64,000 nt of DNA from Enterobacter chuandaensis (GCF_003594915.1 NZ_QZCS01000006.1:248001-312000), one strand, 5' to 3'; counted from the stretch's first letter, positions 29,731 through 39,306 are shown. Translations and numbers: made by a program. Notes: generated by a model not told the origin, from the sequence alone.

Positions 29731-30276
29731 ATGAAAAAACTGAATATCCTTCTTCTTTCTGCGCTGACCGCCTTCTCGGGTTCCGCACTGGCAATGGGCG
29801 GCAGCGTTGAGCAGGGTAAAAACTTTACTAACCTCAACCTGGAAATGGGCAAATCCTCATCCGGTGTTTATCTCGAAAGCAACTGGCTGAAAAACACCGA
29901 TGATGGTACCCAGACAGGTGGCGTGGGCGCAGGCTATAACCTGGGTCTTGGCCCGGTAATGCTGAACGCGGGCGCAAAGGCCATCTACATCGGCCCGAAA
30001 AAAGGCGATAACGGCGTGGCGTTCCCGATTGGCGGTGGCGTAAACGTTGCCCTGACCGACAGCATCCACGTTTACGGTGAAGGCTATGTGGCACCAGAAG
30101 GCCTGAACAACAGCGTGAAAAACTACGTGGAAGCCAACGGCGGCGTAAGCTGGACGCCGATTACGCCAGTAACCCTGAAAGTGGGCTACCGCCACGTAAG
30201 CGTGGACGGCAAAGACGGTCGTCCTGGCCACACGCTGATTGACGGCGCATATGTAGGCGGTGGAGTGACCTTCTGA
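29731..30276 (+). CDS. yfaZ: YfaZ-family outer-membrane protein
   Basis: The 181-residue protein has a signal peptide ending SGSALA, followed by a series of short amphipathic beta strands and a C-terminal phenylalanine (GAYVGGGVTF), as expected for an eight- to ten-stranded outer-membrane barrel. It matches the YfaZ family, of unknown function. A lipoprotein gene starts within its stop codon, so the two are probably co-expressed. Confidence 0.85.
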   Translation: MKKLNILLLSALTAFSGSALAMGGSVEQGKNFTNLNLEMGKSSSGVYLESNWLKNTDDGTQTGGVGAGYNLGLGPVMLNAGAKAIYIGPKKGDNGVAFPIGGGVNVALTDSIHVYGEGYVAPEGLNNSVKNYVEANGGVSWTPITPVTLKVGYRHVSVDGKDGRPGHTLIDGAYVGGGVTF

Positions 30277-30596
30277 TGAAACACCGCATTACCGCGCTTT
30301 GCGTTCTGAGCCTCACGCTGATGCTCACCGGCTGCGTCCAGTACAAATGGGTAAAACCGGGCGTCAGCGACGCTGAGATGAATAAAAAGCTCACGGAATG
30401 CGAAGCGCAGGCGCTGATTGATTTGCCCCCGGACAACGTGGTGACCGGTTCGAGCTCCGAAAAAACGGACAAAAAGAACAAGAAAAAGGATATTTCCACG
30501 AGCTACACGGTTGAAGACGCGAATGAATATCGCCGGGATACGTTAGTCGACAGCTGCATGTTCAAAAGCGGCTGGGACAAGATCGAAGTCCAGTAA
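30276..30596 (+). CDS. Small lipoprotein of unknown function
   Basis: This 106-residue protein has a lipoprotein signal with the lipobox LTGC (Cys20). The residue after the Cys is valine, so sorting to the outer membrane is expected. The mature part has a lysine-rich stretch (SEKTDKKNKKKD) and two further cysteines. The start overlaps the yfaZ stop by one base. No named family is recognised. Confidence 0.8.
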   Translation: MKHRITALCVLSLTLMLTGCVQYKWVKPGVSDAEMNKKLTECEAQALIDLPPDNVVTGSSSEKTDKKNKKKDISTSYTVEDANEYRRDTLVDSCMFKSGWDKIEVQ

Positions 30597-30605
30597 TCAA
30601 CTGAA

Positions 30606-30634
30606 AAAAAACCTGCCGACCGGCAGGTTTTTTA
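30606..30634. terminator. Bidirectional rho-independent terminator
   Basis: The stem ACCTGCCG/CGGCAGGT is flanked by an A run on the left and TTTTTTA on the right. It lies between the lipoprotein gene and sad, which converge, and can work on both strands. Confidence 0.9.
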
Positions 30635-30641
30635 TGACCGC

Positions 30642-32012
30642 TTACTGACGCACCACCACCAGCTTCTGGTTCACAAACTCTTTGATCCCCAGATCCGACA
30701 GCTCGCGTCCGTAGCCGGAGCGCTTCACGCCGCCGAACGGCAGCTCTGCTGCGGTATCGGTGAGCCAGTTGATGTACACCATCCCGGTCTCGATCCGCGA
30801 CGCCATTTTCTTCGCGCGCTCGATGTCCTGGCTGAACACCGCCCCGCCCAGGCCGTAGTGGGAGTCGTTCGCCAGCGCGACCGCCTCGTCGTCGTTTTTC
30901 ACCACGTACATCTGCGCCACCGGGCCGAAGAACTCTTCGAAGTACGCCGGGTTGTCGCGGGAGATATTCGTCAGGATCGTCGGTTCGAAGAAGCTACCGT
31001 CGCGCTGCACCGGCTTGCCGCCATAGTGCAGCGTGGCACCGCTTTTCACCGCCTCGTTAACCTGTTTGGTCAGCGTTTCCAGCGCATCTTTGGAAGAGAG
31101 CGGCCCCAGCGTGGTGCTCTCGTCCAGCGGATCGCCAATCTTCACCTGCTTAAACGCCTCGGTAAATTTGCTGAGGAACGCGTCAGCAATTTTCTCGTGC
31201 AGGATAAAGCGCTTCGCCGCGGTACAAACCTGCCCGGCGTTGTTGAGTCGGGCATTCACGCCAATCTTAACGGCTTTATCCAGGTCCGCATCGTCCAGCA
31301 CCACGAACACGTCGTTACCGCCCAGCTCGAGTGTGGATTTCTTGATATGCTTCGCCGCCTGCGCGGCCACCACGCTGCCTGCCTTTTCAGAACCGGTTAG
31401 CGCTGCGCCCTGCACGCGATCGTCTGCGATGATATTCGCCACCTGTTCAGACGAGATAAACAGGTTGGTCCACGCCCCTTCCGGCGCGCCCGCCTCGCGC
31501 ACCAGATGTGCAAACGTTTCGGCGCAGTGCGGCACGATGCTGGCATGTTTGGCGATCACCGGGTTACCCGCCGCCAGGTTTGGCGCCAGAACGCGCATCA
31601 GCTGGTAGTACGGGAAGTTCCACGGCTCGACGGCCATCAGCACGCCAATGGGGTGATGCTCCACCCACGCTTCCCCGAGTTCAGAGTCGTACTTCACCGG
31701 GGCGAGGAACTGCTTCGCGTTGTCGGCGTAGTAGCGGGCGATCTGCGCGCACAGCTTCACCTCGCCGCGGCTTTGTTCGATGAGCTTACCCATCTCCTGG
31801 CTGGCAATCTTCGCCAGATCCTCCACGCGCTCGTCGATCAGGTCGGCGAGCTTATGCAGCACCGGCAGACGCTGGCTGATGTCGCCTTTCGCCCAGTCCG
31901 AATGGTAAAGCGCATCGGCCGCCTTGAGCGCCGCTTCGATATCCGCGTCGGTATGTGAGGGGTATTCTTTGATGAGCTGGTTAGTGGCAGGATTTACTGT
32001 CTGATAAGCCAT
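30642..32012 (-). CDS. sad: Sad (YneI)-type succinate semialdehyde dehydrogenase
   Basis: This 456-residue aldehyde dehydrogenase oxidises succinate semialdehyde, with NAD as the expected cofactor. The catalytic Glu lies in TLELGGNDVF and the nucleophile Cys in NAGQVCTAAKR. The sequence MAYQTVNPATNQLIKEYPSH matches the Sad/YneI group rather than GabD. I use the ATG at 32012, after a GGAG; the upstream extension lacks support. Succinate semialdehyde is also an end product of the hpa pathway in this window, so a metabolic link is possible. Confidence 0.88.
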   Translation of the reverse strand: MAYQTVNPATNQLIKEYPSHTDADIEAALKAADALYHSDWAKGDISQRLPVLHKLADLIDERVEDLAKIASQEMGKLIEQSRGEVKLCAQIARYYADNAKQFLAPVKYDSELGEAWVEHHPIGVLMAVEPWNFPYYQLMRVLAPNLAAGNPVIAKHASIVPHCAETFAHLVREAGAPEGAWTNLFISSEQVANIIADDRVQGAALTGSEKAGSVVAAQAAKHIKKSTLELGGNDVFVVLDDADLDKAVKIGVNARLNNAGQVCTAAKRFILHEKIADAFLSKFTEAFKQVKIGDPLDESTTLGPLSSKDALETLTKQVNEAVKSGATLHYGGKPVQRDGSFFEPTILTNISRDNPAYFEEFFGPVAQMYVVKNDDEAVALANDSHYGLGGAVFSQDIERAKKMASRIETGMVYINWLTDTAAELPFGGVKRSGYGRELSDLGIKEFVNQKLVVVRQ

Positions 32013-32204
32013 ATCGAATCTCCATGTTTTACCGCTTAGGGTATTAAGGGTAGTCAACATGACTGGCTGTGGACGTAAAGTTGGGTATATCCGGAAGGTT
32101 CTGAGTTAAGCAGTGCCGGGCGGTTCGCTGAAGTGGGAGCCGGGGCTAATCGAGGTTGGAAGGTAGGTGCAATGGCGGTTAGTGGAAAATATACGCTGAG
32201 ATAG

Positions 32205-32225
32205 CGGGCAGCCTGATGCTGCCCG
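32205..32225. terminator. Hairpin at the 3' end of brnA
   Basis: CGGGCAG (32205-32211) and CTGCCCG (32219-32225) form a seven-base stem just after the brnA stop codon. No good T run follows on the brnA strand. Confidence 0.4.
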
Positions 32226-32229
32226 TTGC

Positions 32230-32532
32230 TTATTTTTTGTTTTGATCGCGCAGCATTGCTTCACGTAAAATGGCATTGAGCCGCGTCTGGTAACCTTTGC
32301 CAGGCCGTTTAAGCCACTCCATCACGTCAGCGTCAATGCGTACCGACGCCTGAGTTTTGAGGGGTCGATAGAACTTCCCTCGCACTGCCCCTGACCACTG
32401 TTCATCCCCCGTAGCAGGGATATCGCTGTAATCAATCTCTGCTTCCGATTTTGCGGCTAGTGCTTTGAGCTCAGCCTCACGACGAGCACTAACCTCAGGC
32501 GCACTCCCGCGTTTATGTTTAACAATGCTCAT
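32230..32532 (-). CDS. brnA: BrnA, antitoxin of a BrnT/BrnA pair
   Basis: The 100-residue protein is the antitoxin and DNA-binding partner of BrnT. The C-terminal half carries the ribbon-helix-helix element ASVRIDADVMEWLKRPGKGY followed by RLNAILREAML. I use the ATG at 32532 after GAGGAG; longer frames are not needed. It overlaps the end of brnT by 14 bases, with the toxin gene first, the usual BrnTA order. It should repress its own promoter upstream of brnT. Confidence 0.92.
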   Translation of the reverse strand: MSIVKHKRGSAPEVSARREAELKALAAKSEAEIDYSDIPATGDEQWSGAVRGKFYRPLKTQASVRIDADVMEWLKRPGKGYQTRLNAILREAMLRDQNKK

Positions 32533-32806
32533 AACGGCTCCTCTCTTTACGGTCCGCCTTTCGCGCGCTAATGATTCGAATGACTTCGTCACCACTTTCA
32601 AAACGTACCGTGTGTGCGACCATAATGACAATTAGACCATGTACAAGGCCAATGGTCTGCCAACGGAACTCTCCATTTTCATGACGATCCTGCAAAGATA
32701 AATGGTAAGGATCGTCAAACACCAGAACAGCCTCTTCAAAGCGGATCCCATGCTTAATTAGATTGCTTTTCGCTTTGTTGGTATCCCATTCAAACTCCGT
32801 TGGCAT
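32519..32806 (-). CDS. brnT: BrnT, RelE-like ribonuclease toxin
   Basis: The 95-residue BrnT toxin is a ribonuclease that blocks translation. It begins MPTEFEWDTNKAKSNLIKHG, then FEEAVLVFDDPYHL, and ends with RIISARKADRKERSRYE, the conserved BrnT C-terminal segment. It is first in the operon, and brnA begins within it. It lies between sad and yjiN. Confidence 0.93.
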   Translation of the reverse strand: MPTEFEWDTNKAKSNLIKHGIRFEEAVLVFDDPYHLSLQDRHENGEFRWQTIGLVHGLIVIMVAHTVRFESGDEVIRIISARKADRKERSRYEHC

Positions 32807-32824
32807 AGTGTACCCTTACTTTAT

Positions 32825-32850
32825 TGTATATACAAAAAAGCATATACAAA
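32825..32850. promoter_or_regulatory. Candidate BrnA operator/promoter
   Basis: The palindrome TGTATATACA (32825-32834) is followed by a related half, CATATACAAA, fifteen bases on. Both lie less than 50 bases before brnT, where BrnA is expected to bind. Based on symmetry and position only. Confidence 0.55.
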
Positions 32851-32976
32851 ACGTTCGTAAAATGAACCAGCCGACATCATCAAATTTCAATTTCTGAAGG
32901 CGCATTCCAGATACTGAAGTGCGAAGATTTCTCTCCTGCTTTGCACTTTCCCCCCGCTTCCCTCTATCCTTACCCC

Positions 32977-34245
32977 ATGGAAAAAATCGCTGAACTCAAA
33001 CGCGCCAAGCTCCTTGCGCTTTCGCTGCTGCTGGTTGCCGCCGCGGCGTTTATCACCACCCTGTTCCTGCCGCAGACCTTCTGGGTGCGCGGCGTCAAAG
33101 CCATTGCCGAGGCGGCGATGGTCGGCGCGCTGGCGGACTGGTTTGCGGTCGTCGCGCTGTTCCGCCGGGTGCCCATTCCGTTTATCTCGCGCCATACGGC
33201 AATTATCCCGCGCAATAAGGACCGGATCGGCGACAATCTCGGCCAGTTCGTGCAGGAGAAGTTTCTTGATACTCAGTCGCTGGTCGCGTTGATCCGCCGC
33301 TATGAGCCAGCGCAGATGATTGGCGCCTGGTTCAGCAAGCCCGACAACGCCCAGCGCGTCGGGCTGCATCTGATGCAGGTGATGAGCGGTTTTCTCGAAC
33401 TCACCGACGACGGACGCATACAGCGCCTGCTTAAACGCGCGGTGCATAAGGCCATCGACAAGGTGGATTTCACCGAAACCAGCGCCGTGATGCTGGAGAG
33501 CATGACCAAAAACAACCGCCACCAGGTGCTGCTGGATGCGATCATCAACCGCCTGATAACCCTGATTCAGCGGGAAAGCACGCGTGACTTTATTGCCGAT
33601 CAGATTGTCCACTGGCTGAAGACCGAACACCCGCGCAAAGCGATGGTACTGCCCACCGAGTGGCTGGGCGATCAAAGCGCAGAGATGGTATCGAACGCGG
33701 TGAACACGCTGCTGGATGATATCAGCCACGATCGCACGCACCAGATCCGTCAGGCGTTCGACCGCGCCACGCTGAAGCTTATCGACAACCTGAAAAACGA
33801 CCCGGAAATGGCGGCCAAAGCCGACAACATCAAGCACTACCTGAAAAACGACGAGGCATTTAACCGCTATCTGGGGGAGATGTGGGCCGACCTGCGCCAG
33901 TGGCTGAAGGCGGATATGCAGAGCGAGGACTCACGCGTGAAGCAGCGCATCGCCAACGCCGGGCTGTGGTTTGGCGAAACGCTGTCTAACGACGCCAGCC
34001 TGCGCGCGTCGCTGAACGAGCATCTGGAGCAGGCCGCGCACCGCGTCGCGCCGGATTTCGCCGCGTTCCTGACTCGCCATATCAGCGACACGGTCAAAAG
34101 CTGGGACGCCAGGGACATGTCCCGCCAGATAGAGCTTAACATCGGCAAAGACCTGCAGTTCATCCGCGTCAACGGCACGCTGGTGGGCGGGACGATTGGC
34201 CTGATCCTGTTTTTACTCTCGCAAGTCCCAACGCTTATCCACTGA
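32977..34245 (+). CDS. yjiN: YjiN, DUF445 inner-membrane protein
   Basis: The 422-residue protein begins [19 protein letters not shown], with hydrophobic segments at ~12-35 and ~48-70 and at the very C-terminus ([15 protein letters not shown]). The long middle region is helical, with the DUF445 motif [17 protein letters not shown] near residue 50. It matches YjiN of E. coli (426 residues). Function is unknown. Its last 11 bases overlap the converging LysR gene. Confidence 0.9.
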   Translation: MEKIAELKRAKLLALSLLLVAAAAFITTLFLPQTFWVRGVKAIAEAAMVGALADWFAVVALFRRVPIPFISRHTAIIPRNKDRIGDNLGQFVQEKFLDTQSLVALIRRYEPAQMIGAWFSKPDNAQRVGLHLMQVMSGFLELTDDGRIQRLLKRAVHKAIDKVDFTETSAVMLESMTKNNRHQVLLDAIINRLITLIQRESTRDFIADQIVHWLKTEHPRKAMVLPTEWLGDQSAEMVSNAVNTLLDDISHDRTHQIRQAFDRATLKLIDNLKNDPEMAAKADNIKHYLKNDEAFNRYLGEMWADLRQWLKADMQSEDSRVKQRIANAGLWFGETLSNDASLRASLNEHLEQAAHRVAPDFAAFLTRHISDTVKSWDARDMSRQIELNIGKDLQFIRVNGTLVGGTIGLILFLLSQVPTLIH

Positions 34246-35098
34246 GCGTCCTGAGGATCAACGCCTTCATGCTGGAAATAGCTGCATTGGCGGAGGCGCT
34301 CCCTTGATGCAGCGCGATCCCCAGTTCTCCTGCATCTGGCAGCAGGCGGTTGTCGACCTGTAACGTCTCTGGCAGACCAATACGCGTGCGGAGCGTCATA
34401 CCCAGCCCCGCGCTGACGCCCGCCCACAGCCCGCTCAGGCTATGGCTGGTAAAAGCGATACGCCAGGGGATACCTGCGGCATCCAGCGCCGCGATGGCCC
34501 GGCTTCGCAGGAGGCAGGGCGCGTCAAACATCACCAGCGGCAGCGGCTCACCTCGTTGCAGAAGTAGCTCAATGTCCTCGCTGGACCGGCAAATCCATAC
34601 CAGCGGTTCGCTTCGCACATAGTCACCTTCTCGACCTTCCTGCCAGACCAGCGCCAGATCGAGTTCGTTTGTTGCCACGCCACGCAGCAGCGGCGGGTTA
34701 CGATCGACGCGTGCCGTCATGCGGAGCTCAGGGTGCTGTCTGTTAAAATCGCCGAGGACCTTCGGCATCACGGACTCGCCAAAGTCCTCCTGCATACCCA
34801 GCCGCACCTCGCCCTGAAGCAATTCACCTCTGATAGCCCGAAGCGCTTCATCATTTAATGCCAGCATGCGCCGGGCGTAGCTCAGCAGAATTTCACCCTC
34901 TCGGGTCAGTGCCAGCGTACGCCCCTGCTTAACGGTCAGAGCCACGCCACACTGCTGCTCCAGCTTTTTTAACTGGGCACTGACCGCAGAGGTGGACCGA
35001 CACAGCCTGTCCGCCGCCTCGGCAAAACTGGCGGACTGAATCCCCTCCACAAAGCTGCGCAGCGCGTCCAGGTCTAATGCTGAAAAGCGTTTATCCAT
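34235..35098 (-). CDS. LysR-family regulator of the CMD/tautomerase cassette
   Basis: This 287-residue LysR protein has the N-terminal helix-turn-helix ([20 protein letters not shown] ... [13 protein letters not shown]) and a periplasmic-binding-protein-like C-terminal domain. The ATG at 35098 follows GAGGATG; upstream codons belong to the promoter region. It is divergent from the two small enzyme genes to the right. A 21-base inverted repeat lies between them, so it probably controls that pair. Confidence 0.88.
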   Translation of the reverse strand: MDKRFSALDLDALRSFVEGIQSASFAEAADRLCRSTSAVSAQLKKLEQQCGVALTVKQGRTLALTREGEILLSYARRMLALNDEALRAIRGELLQGEVRLGMQEDFGESVMPKVLGDFNRQHPELRMTARVDRNPPLLRGVATNELDLALVWQEGREGDYVRSEPLVWICRSSEDIELLLQRGEPLPLVMFDAPCLLRSRAIAALDAAGIPWRIAFTSHSLSGLWAGVSAGLGMTLRTRIGLPETLQVDNRLLPDAGELGIALHQGSASANAAISSMKALILRTLSG

Positions 35099-35110
35099 AT
35101 CATCCTCATT

Positions 35111-35131
35111 TTCAGGATATTCAGTCCTGAA
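35111..35131. promoter_or_regulatory. LysR-type operator in the divergent promoter region
   Basis: Perfect seven-base arms TTCAGGA (35111-35117) and TCCTGAA (35125-35131) are separated by TATTCAG. The T-N11-A pattern expected of LysR boxes is contained within. It lies in the 97-base gap between the LysR gene and the CMD-family gene. Confidence 0.7.
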
Positions 35132-35195
35132 CATTGCGATTTTATTTATGGTGGCAGCCTGCGAGAGTGATTTCCAGACGACAGGAGGAATAAAA

Positions 35196-35504
35196 ATGAG
35201 CACAACACTGAATCGCGACACGCTTGCGCAGGTTTCCCCTAAGCTGGCGGAACTGAGCCAGCAAGTACTTTTTGGCGATATCTGGCAACGTCCGCAGCTG
35301 GCCCCGCGGGACCGCAGTCTGATCACGCTTGCCGCGCTGGCAGCCCTGGGGCGCACCGCGCAGCTTCCCTGGCATATCGACTTCGCCCGGCAAAACGGCG
35401 TGACGGACGACGAAATAGCCGAAGCGTTTACCCATCTGGCGTTTTATGCAGGCTGGCCGGCCGCCGTCAGCGCGCTGAGCAGCCTTGCAGAGGAGAAACA
35501 ATAA
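35196..35504 (+). CDS. Carboxymuconolactone decarboxylase-family protein
   Basis: The 102-residue protein is of the CMD/AhpD-like helical fold, with WHIDFARQNGVTDDEIAEAF and HLAFYAGWPAAVSAL typical of the family. It lacks the CxxC pair of AhpD, so a decarboxylase-like rather than peroxidase role is likely. AGGAGG precedes the ATG at 35196. The tautomerase gene begins in its stop codon. Confidence 0.85.
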   Translation: MSTTLNRDTLAQVSPKLAELSQQVLFGDIWQRPQLAPRDRSLITLAALAALGRTAQLPWHIDFARQNGVTDDEIAEAFTHLAFYAGWPAAVSALSSLAEEKQ

Positions 35505-35884
35505 TGCCGTTTGTTCGTATCATGACGGGTGATCGCTACAGCGAGATGCAGCAAAAGCAGATCTCGGACATTCTGCACCAGGCGCTGACGGAAACCTTCG
35601 CCGTTCCCGCGCAGGACAGATTCCATTTTTTTGAATGCTTCGCGGCCGGGGATCGATACATTGATCGGCACTATCTCAGCACGGGCAGAACGGAGGGGGC
35701 GATACTGTTTAATATCGTTGCTGGTAAGCCGAGGAGCACTGAACAGAAATCTGCCCTCTACCGCCAGCTGGCTGCGCAACTGAATGAGAAGATGGGGATT
35801 GAAGGTGGAGACGTGATGGTCGTTATCCAGTTTACGGCCGCTGAGGACTGGAGCTTCAGCGGCGGCAAACGCTATCATCCCTGA
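35504..35884 (+). CDS. Tautomerase-superfamily protein
   Basis: This 126-residue protein begins MPFVRIMTGDRYS, with the Pro1 nucleophile of the tautomerase superfamily exposed after Met removal, and ends in a C-terminal strand region (GDVMVVIQFTAAEDWSFSGG). It overlaps the preceding gene by one base. The pair is expected to act on an aromatic or unsaturated keto acid. Its 3' end overlaps the converging DUF2955 gene by ten bases. Confidence 0.87.
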   Translation: MPFVRIMTGDRYSEMQQKQISDILHQALTETFAVPAQDRFHFFECFAAGDRYIDRHYLSTGRTEGAILFNIVAGKPRSTEQKSALYRQLAAQLNEKMGIEGGDVMVVIQFTAAEDWSFSGGKRYHP

Positions 35885-36939
35885 ATGACGTAGCGCGTGG
35901 CGGCGAAGCGGTTCAGGATCAAATGCACCAGAAAGACCATCGTCAGCGTCGCCACCAGCGAAAAGGTGACGGAGGTGATGCGATAGAGATCGCTGAACAC
36001 CAGGTCGCTGTCCGGGTGCATGTTTTGCCCGAACATAATGCCGATGGTGGTGATGCTGGAAAACCCCACGCCCGCGCCCACTTTCTCCATCACGTGCAGC
36101 CGCGCGCCAAACGCCAGCCCGAGGCCAATCAGCGGCATCATCAGCAGCATATGGCTGCTGTGATCGTAGAGGATAAGCTGCACCACCAGAATGTAGAGGC
36201 AGCCCAGCACCACCCCGACCACGCGCCAGATGGAGCTCATTACCGCGCCGCGATAGTGCATCGGGAACAGGATCAGAATCCCCGCCATCAGCGCCGAGAG
36301 CGAATCGCTTAAGTCGCTAATCTGAAACACCACGAAAATCAGCGTCGCGACGCTGCCGGAGAGCAGCGACTCGTGGCGCACGCGGGCGTCGTCTTTCTCA
36401 ATCAGCGGCGGCGGCTTGCGGGGCTCAACGTCCGGCAGCAGGTAGTTCATCAGCGCACTCAGGCACACCGCCATCACGCTCGCTTCGATATTGGAAAACA
36501 GCAACGTATGCCAGCTGGTGGTGGGGTAGCTCATAAAGTTGAGCATCACGCTCTGGCACACCACACCCATCGAGCCAAACAGGAACAGCGGCCCTTTGCT
36601 CATAAAGCGAAAACGCATCACGTACAGAGCAAACACCACCAGCGTCATGATGACCGGCCATTGCGACAGATAGCCGATGATAATCACCATTTCGACGCAG
36701 TTCAGCGATGCGCTGAAGATAAACTGCTTCGCCACGTGGCGGTTAAAGACCGGCACCAGCGACAGCAGCATGATCGGGTAGACCACGAAAAACACGCCGT
36801 AGCTGGTGTTGTAGAAGCTCGATATGCTCAGGGCTATCATCCCGGCGAAGACGATGCGCAGAGTCTGGCGAAAGTCGTTTGCCGTATAGACGATGTTGCC
36901 GTGCGGGGTAAAGACCCGCGCCAGCGTATTAATAGACAT
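35875..36939 (-). CDS. DUF2955/FUSC-like inner-membrane efflux component
   Basis: The 354-residue protein has two sets of about five membrane helices separated by a charged loop (EPRKPPPLIEKDDARVRHES near residue 180), the DUF2955/FUSC-type layout. Its gene overlaps the preceding HlyD-family gene by 11 bases. Together with it and the MarR regulator it forms a putative efflux operon, comparable to AaeAB-type systems. Substrate unknown. Confidence 0.85.
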   Translation of the reverse strand: MSINTLARVFTPHGNIVYTANDFRQTLRIVFAGMIALSISSFYNTSYGVFFVVYPIMLLSLVPVFNRHVAKQFIFSASLNCVEMVIIIGYLSQWPVIMTLVVFALYVMRFRFMSKGPLFLFGSMGVVCQSVMLNFMSYPTTSWHTLLFSNIEASVMAVCLSALMNYLLPDVEPRKPPPLIEKDDARVRHESLLSGSVATLIFVVFQISDLSDSLSALMAGILILFPMHYRGAVMSSIWRVVGVVLGCLYILVVQLILYDHSSHMLLMMPLIGLGLAFGARLHVMEKVGAGVGFSSITTIGIMFGQNMHPDSDLVFSDLYRITSVTFSLVATLTMVFLVHLILNRFAATRYVIQG

Positions 36940-37993
36940 AGTGCAGCAGGCTCACCAGGTGGATCTGCATCCCTGAGAAGAAGCGCGCAAACGGCCCTTC
37001 GCTGTTATAGAGCTGCACGGTCGCCCGTGCGCCCGTTGGCAGCGGCTTCGGCAGCGCCTCATCCAGCGCGACGTGAATGCGCATGCGTTGGGCGTCTCGT
37101 ACCCAGCGGTTAGAGGTCTCCGGCTGGGAGAGCTGGCCGTTAACCGCCTCCTGACCTGCGAGGATCCCCGCGTCGCTGCTGGTCACGTGGGCGCGAAACA
37201 CCTGTCCCGGGAAGGCGTCGAACACCACGGCGGCGTCGGTGCCCTGACGGGTGTGGCGCAGGCTCTTCTCGCGGAAATCGGCCACGATATCGGTCTGGTT
37301 GTTAACCAGCGCCAGCGCGGCGGAGCCGGATGAGGCGTAAAAACCGGGGCTTAACTGCAGGTTACTGACCGTGCCGTCCGCCTGGGCGTAAACCTTCGTC
37401 CAGCCGAGGTTGAGTTCCGCTTCATCCAGCGCGTTACGGTATTTTTGCAGCGTCACGTTGCGGTGCTCGTCCCGCTCGCCGCGCTGAATGCGCAGGTTAT
37501 GGATGTTGGCCTGAATGGAGCTGACGGACTGCTCGCTGCTCTGCCAGGCGGTGCGGACCTTATCCAGATCCGCCTGCGAGACGTTCTGTAACGTGCTCAG
37601 CTTCTGGTAGCGGTCGAAGGTCACTTTGTCGTTACGCGCGGTCAGCACCGCGGTTTTCAGGCTGGCCTGCGCGGCGGCGATCTGCGCGTCCAGCTGTTCG
37701 TTAGAGAGACGCGCCTGCTCCAGCGCGATTTGCGCCGCCTCCACTTTATTGCGAAACGGCGTGTCGTCGAGCGCAAACAGCAGATCGCCGCGCTTCACCA
37801 GGCTGTTGTTGTGGACATGTACCGCCGCCACGTAGCCGGAGACGCGTGGAGAAACCGGCGTCACCACGCGCATCACGGTGGAGTCCGGCGTCAGCGGGAT
37901 CCAGATATCCGCGACGACAAAATAGATAAACATCAGCAGGAAAGAGGCAATACTTACCCTTACCCAGCGGGCAAACTTTTGTTCAGGGGTCAT
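36929..37993 (-). CDS. HlyD/EmrA-family membrane fusion protein
   Basis: The 354-residue periplasmic adaptor has one N-terminal membrane anchor (~12-32), a split lipoyl domain (VSPRVSGYVAAVHVHNNSLVKRGDLLF and AQADGTVSNLQLSPGFYAS), a long coiled-coil between about 85 and 190, and a beta-barrel C-terminal part. It bridges the inner-membrane component to an outer-membrane channel. The start overlaps the MarR stop by one base. Confidence 0.9.
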   Translation of the reverse strand: MTPEQKFARWVRVSIASFLLMFIYFVVADIWIPLTPDSTVMRVVTPVSPRVSGYVAAVHVHNNSLVKRGDLLFALDDTPFRNKVEAAQIALEQARLSNEQLDAQIAAAQASLKTAVLTARNDKVTFDRYQKLSTLQNVSQADLDKVRTAWQSSEQSVSSIQANIHNLRIQRGERDEHRNVTLQKYRNALDEAELNLGWTKVYAQADGTVSNLQLSPGFYASSGSAALALVNNQTDIVADFREKSLRHTRQGTDAAVVFDAFPGQVFRAHVTSSDAGILAGQEAVNGQLSQPETSNRWVRDAQRMRIHVALDEALPKPLPTGARATVQLYNSEGPFARFFSGMQIHLVSLLHYVY

Positions 37994-38463
37994 TATTTTT
38001 CGGTCTTGTTGTCTTCTTCGCGGATTGTCCGCAAATTGCAGGCGATTTGATTCAATGTGGCGCTGAAAATCTCGATATGCTCCGGCGCGATGTGTTGCGA
38101 TACGCGCGCCTGATAGGTCTCAATCACCTGAGTGAGCCTTTTTAATAGGGCTTTTCCCTCAGGCGTCAGCGTCAGAAGCCGGATGCGCTTGTCATAAGGC
38201 GATGTGGTGCGCAGCAGGTAACCCTGTTTTTCCAGCTGTGTCAGGGTGCGCATCAGCGGCGGCAGTTCAATACCCTGCACCTCCGCCAGCTCACTCATTG
38301 AGACGTTATCCCCGAGCTGATGAAGCTGCATCATCACCGTCCAGCTCGACTGGGTTAACCCGGTATCGAGAATGGCGTCGTCGATCACCGCACGCCACTG
38401 GCGCACGATCATCGCCATCCGCATGCCCATCGGCCTGCGGCTAAACAGTTCTTCTTCGCTCAT
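37993..38463 (-). CDS. MarR-family regulator of the efflux operon
   Basis: This 156-residue winged-helix protein shows the MarR core LSELAEVQGIELPPLMRTLTQLEKQGYLLRTTSPYDKRI, with the wing after. It is the first gene of a three-gene operon with the HlyD-like and DUF2955 genes. I start at the ATG at 38463. The likely role is repression of its own efflux operon. Confidence 0.88.
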   Translation of the reverse strand: MSEEELFSRRPMGMRMAMIVRQWRAVIDDAILDTGLTQSSWTVMMQLHQLGDNVSMSELAEVQGIELPPLMRTLTQLEKQGYLLRTTSPYDKRIRLLTLTPEGKALLKRLTQVIETYQARVSQHIAPEHIEIFSATLNQIACNLRTIREEDNKTEK

Positions 38464-38574
38464 GGGGGAACCTCTCGTCACACGCGGCCAAGATAATAGT
38501 TATCAGGGTAAGTATCAAGAAACGTGAGACGAAAGAGCAGGAATTGTGAAAGGCGTTACGGGAGGCGATTTACA

Positions 38575-38605
38575 CGTAGGCCCGGTAAGCGCAGCGCCAC
38601 CGGGC
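38575..38605. repeat. REP element with T run downstream of the ArsR-like gene
   Basis: GTAGGCCCGGTAAGCGCAGC and GCCACCGGGC form a REP hairpin followed by GTTTTTTA. It sits just past the stop of the ArsR-like gene. Confidence 0.8.
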
Positions 38606-38610
38606 GTTTT

Positions 38611-39306
38611 TTAGCTGCTAAAAAATCGCTGAATAGCACTTTTTCCCGATGTCGTCACCACCACCTCCCTGTACCCCGCCACCCGCTGGATCCACCCTTT
38701 GCTTTCCAGATGAATAAGCAGCGCCGCGCCCGCCTCACCGCCAAGATGAAACCGCCGCTCGCTCCAGTCCAGACAGGCGCAGCAGGCCTTGCGACGGGAT
38801 TGAGAATTTATCGGAATCCCAAGTTTCAGAAACTGCTCCCGGCCATACAGCGTGAGCGCTGAACCATCTGCCTCCAGCCAGCCTTCCGCCTGCATAAAAT
38901 CGTAGATCTTTACCGCCACCGTACCCGCCAGATGGTCGTAGCAGGTTCGGGCTTCCCGCATGGCCTTCGGCGCGGTGGTTTCCGGCGGCGCAATGCGGCC
39001 CCAGGAGAGCCCCATCATCTGTTCGACCAGCTCCGCCACGTCGTGCCCGGCCAGACGATAGTAGCGGTGTCGCCCCTGAGACAGGCAGGTGATCAACTTT
39101 CCCTCCACCAGCCGGGCGAGATGCCCGCTGGCGGTCGACGGCGCAACGTCTGCCGCGGTGCTCAGTTCGGTGGCGGTCCACGCCCGCCCATCCATCAGCG
39201 CACACAGCATCTTCACGCGCGACGGATCGGCCATTGCCGCCGCCACCGCCGCAATGGCCTGCTCCAGCGCCGCGCCGTTATCAGTCGGTAAGCTTGTCTT
39301 TAACAT
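38611..39306 (-). CDS. ArsR-type winged-helix regulator with cysteine cluster
   Basis: The 231-residue protein has an ArsR-like DNA-binding domain at residues ~18-100 ([22 protein letters not shown] ... [16 protein letters not shown]). Its C-terminal half contains the cluster [20 protein letters not shown]. The Cys-rich CCxC and His residues suggest metal or redox sensing. The ATG at 39306 is chosen; it overlaps the preceding ACT gene by 26 bases. It is the last gene of a three-gene operon. Confidence 0.82.
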   Translation of the reverse strand: MLKTSLPTDNGAALEQAIAAVAAAMADPSRVKMLCALMDGRAWTATELSTAADVAPSTASGHLARLVEGKLITCLSQGRHRYYRLAGHDVAELVEQMMGLSWGRIAPPETTAPKAMREARTCYDHLAGTVAVKIYDFMQAEGWLEADGSALTLYGREQFLKLGIPINSQSRRKACCACLDWSERRFHLGGEAGAALLIHLESKGWIQRVAGYREVVVTTSGKSAIQRFFSS

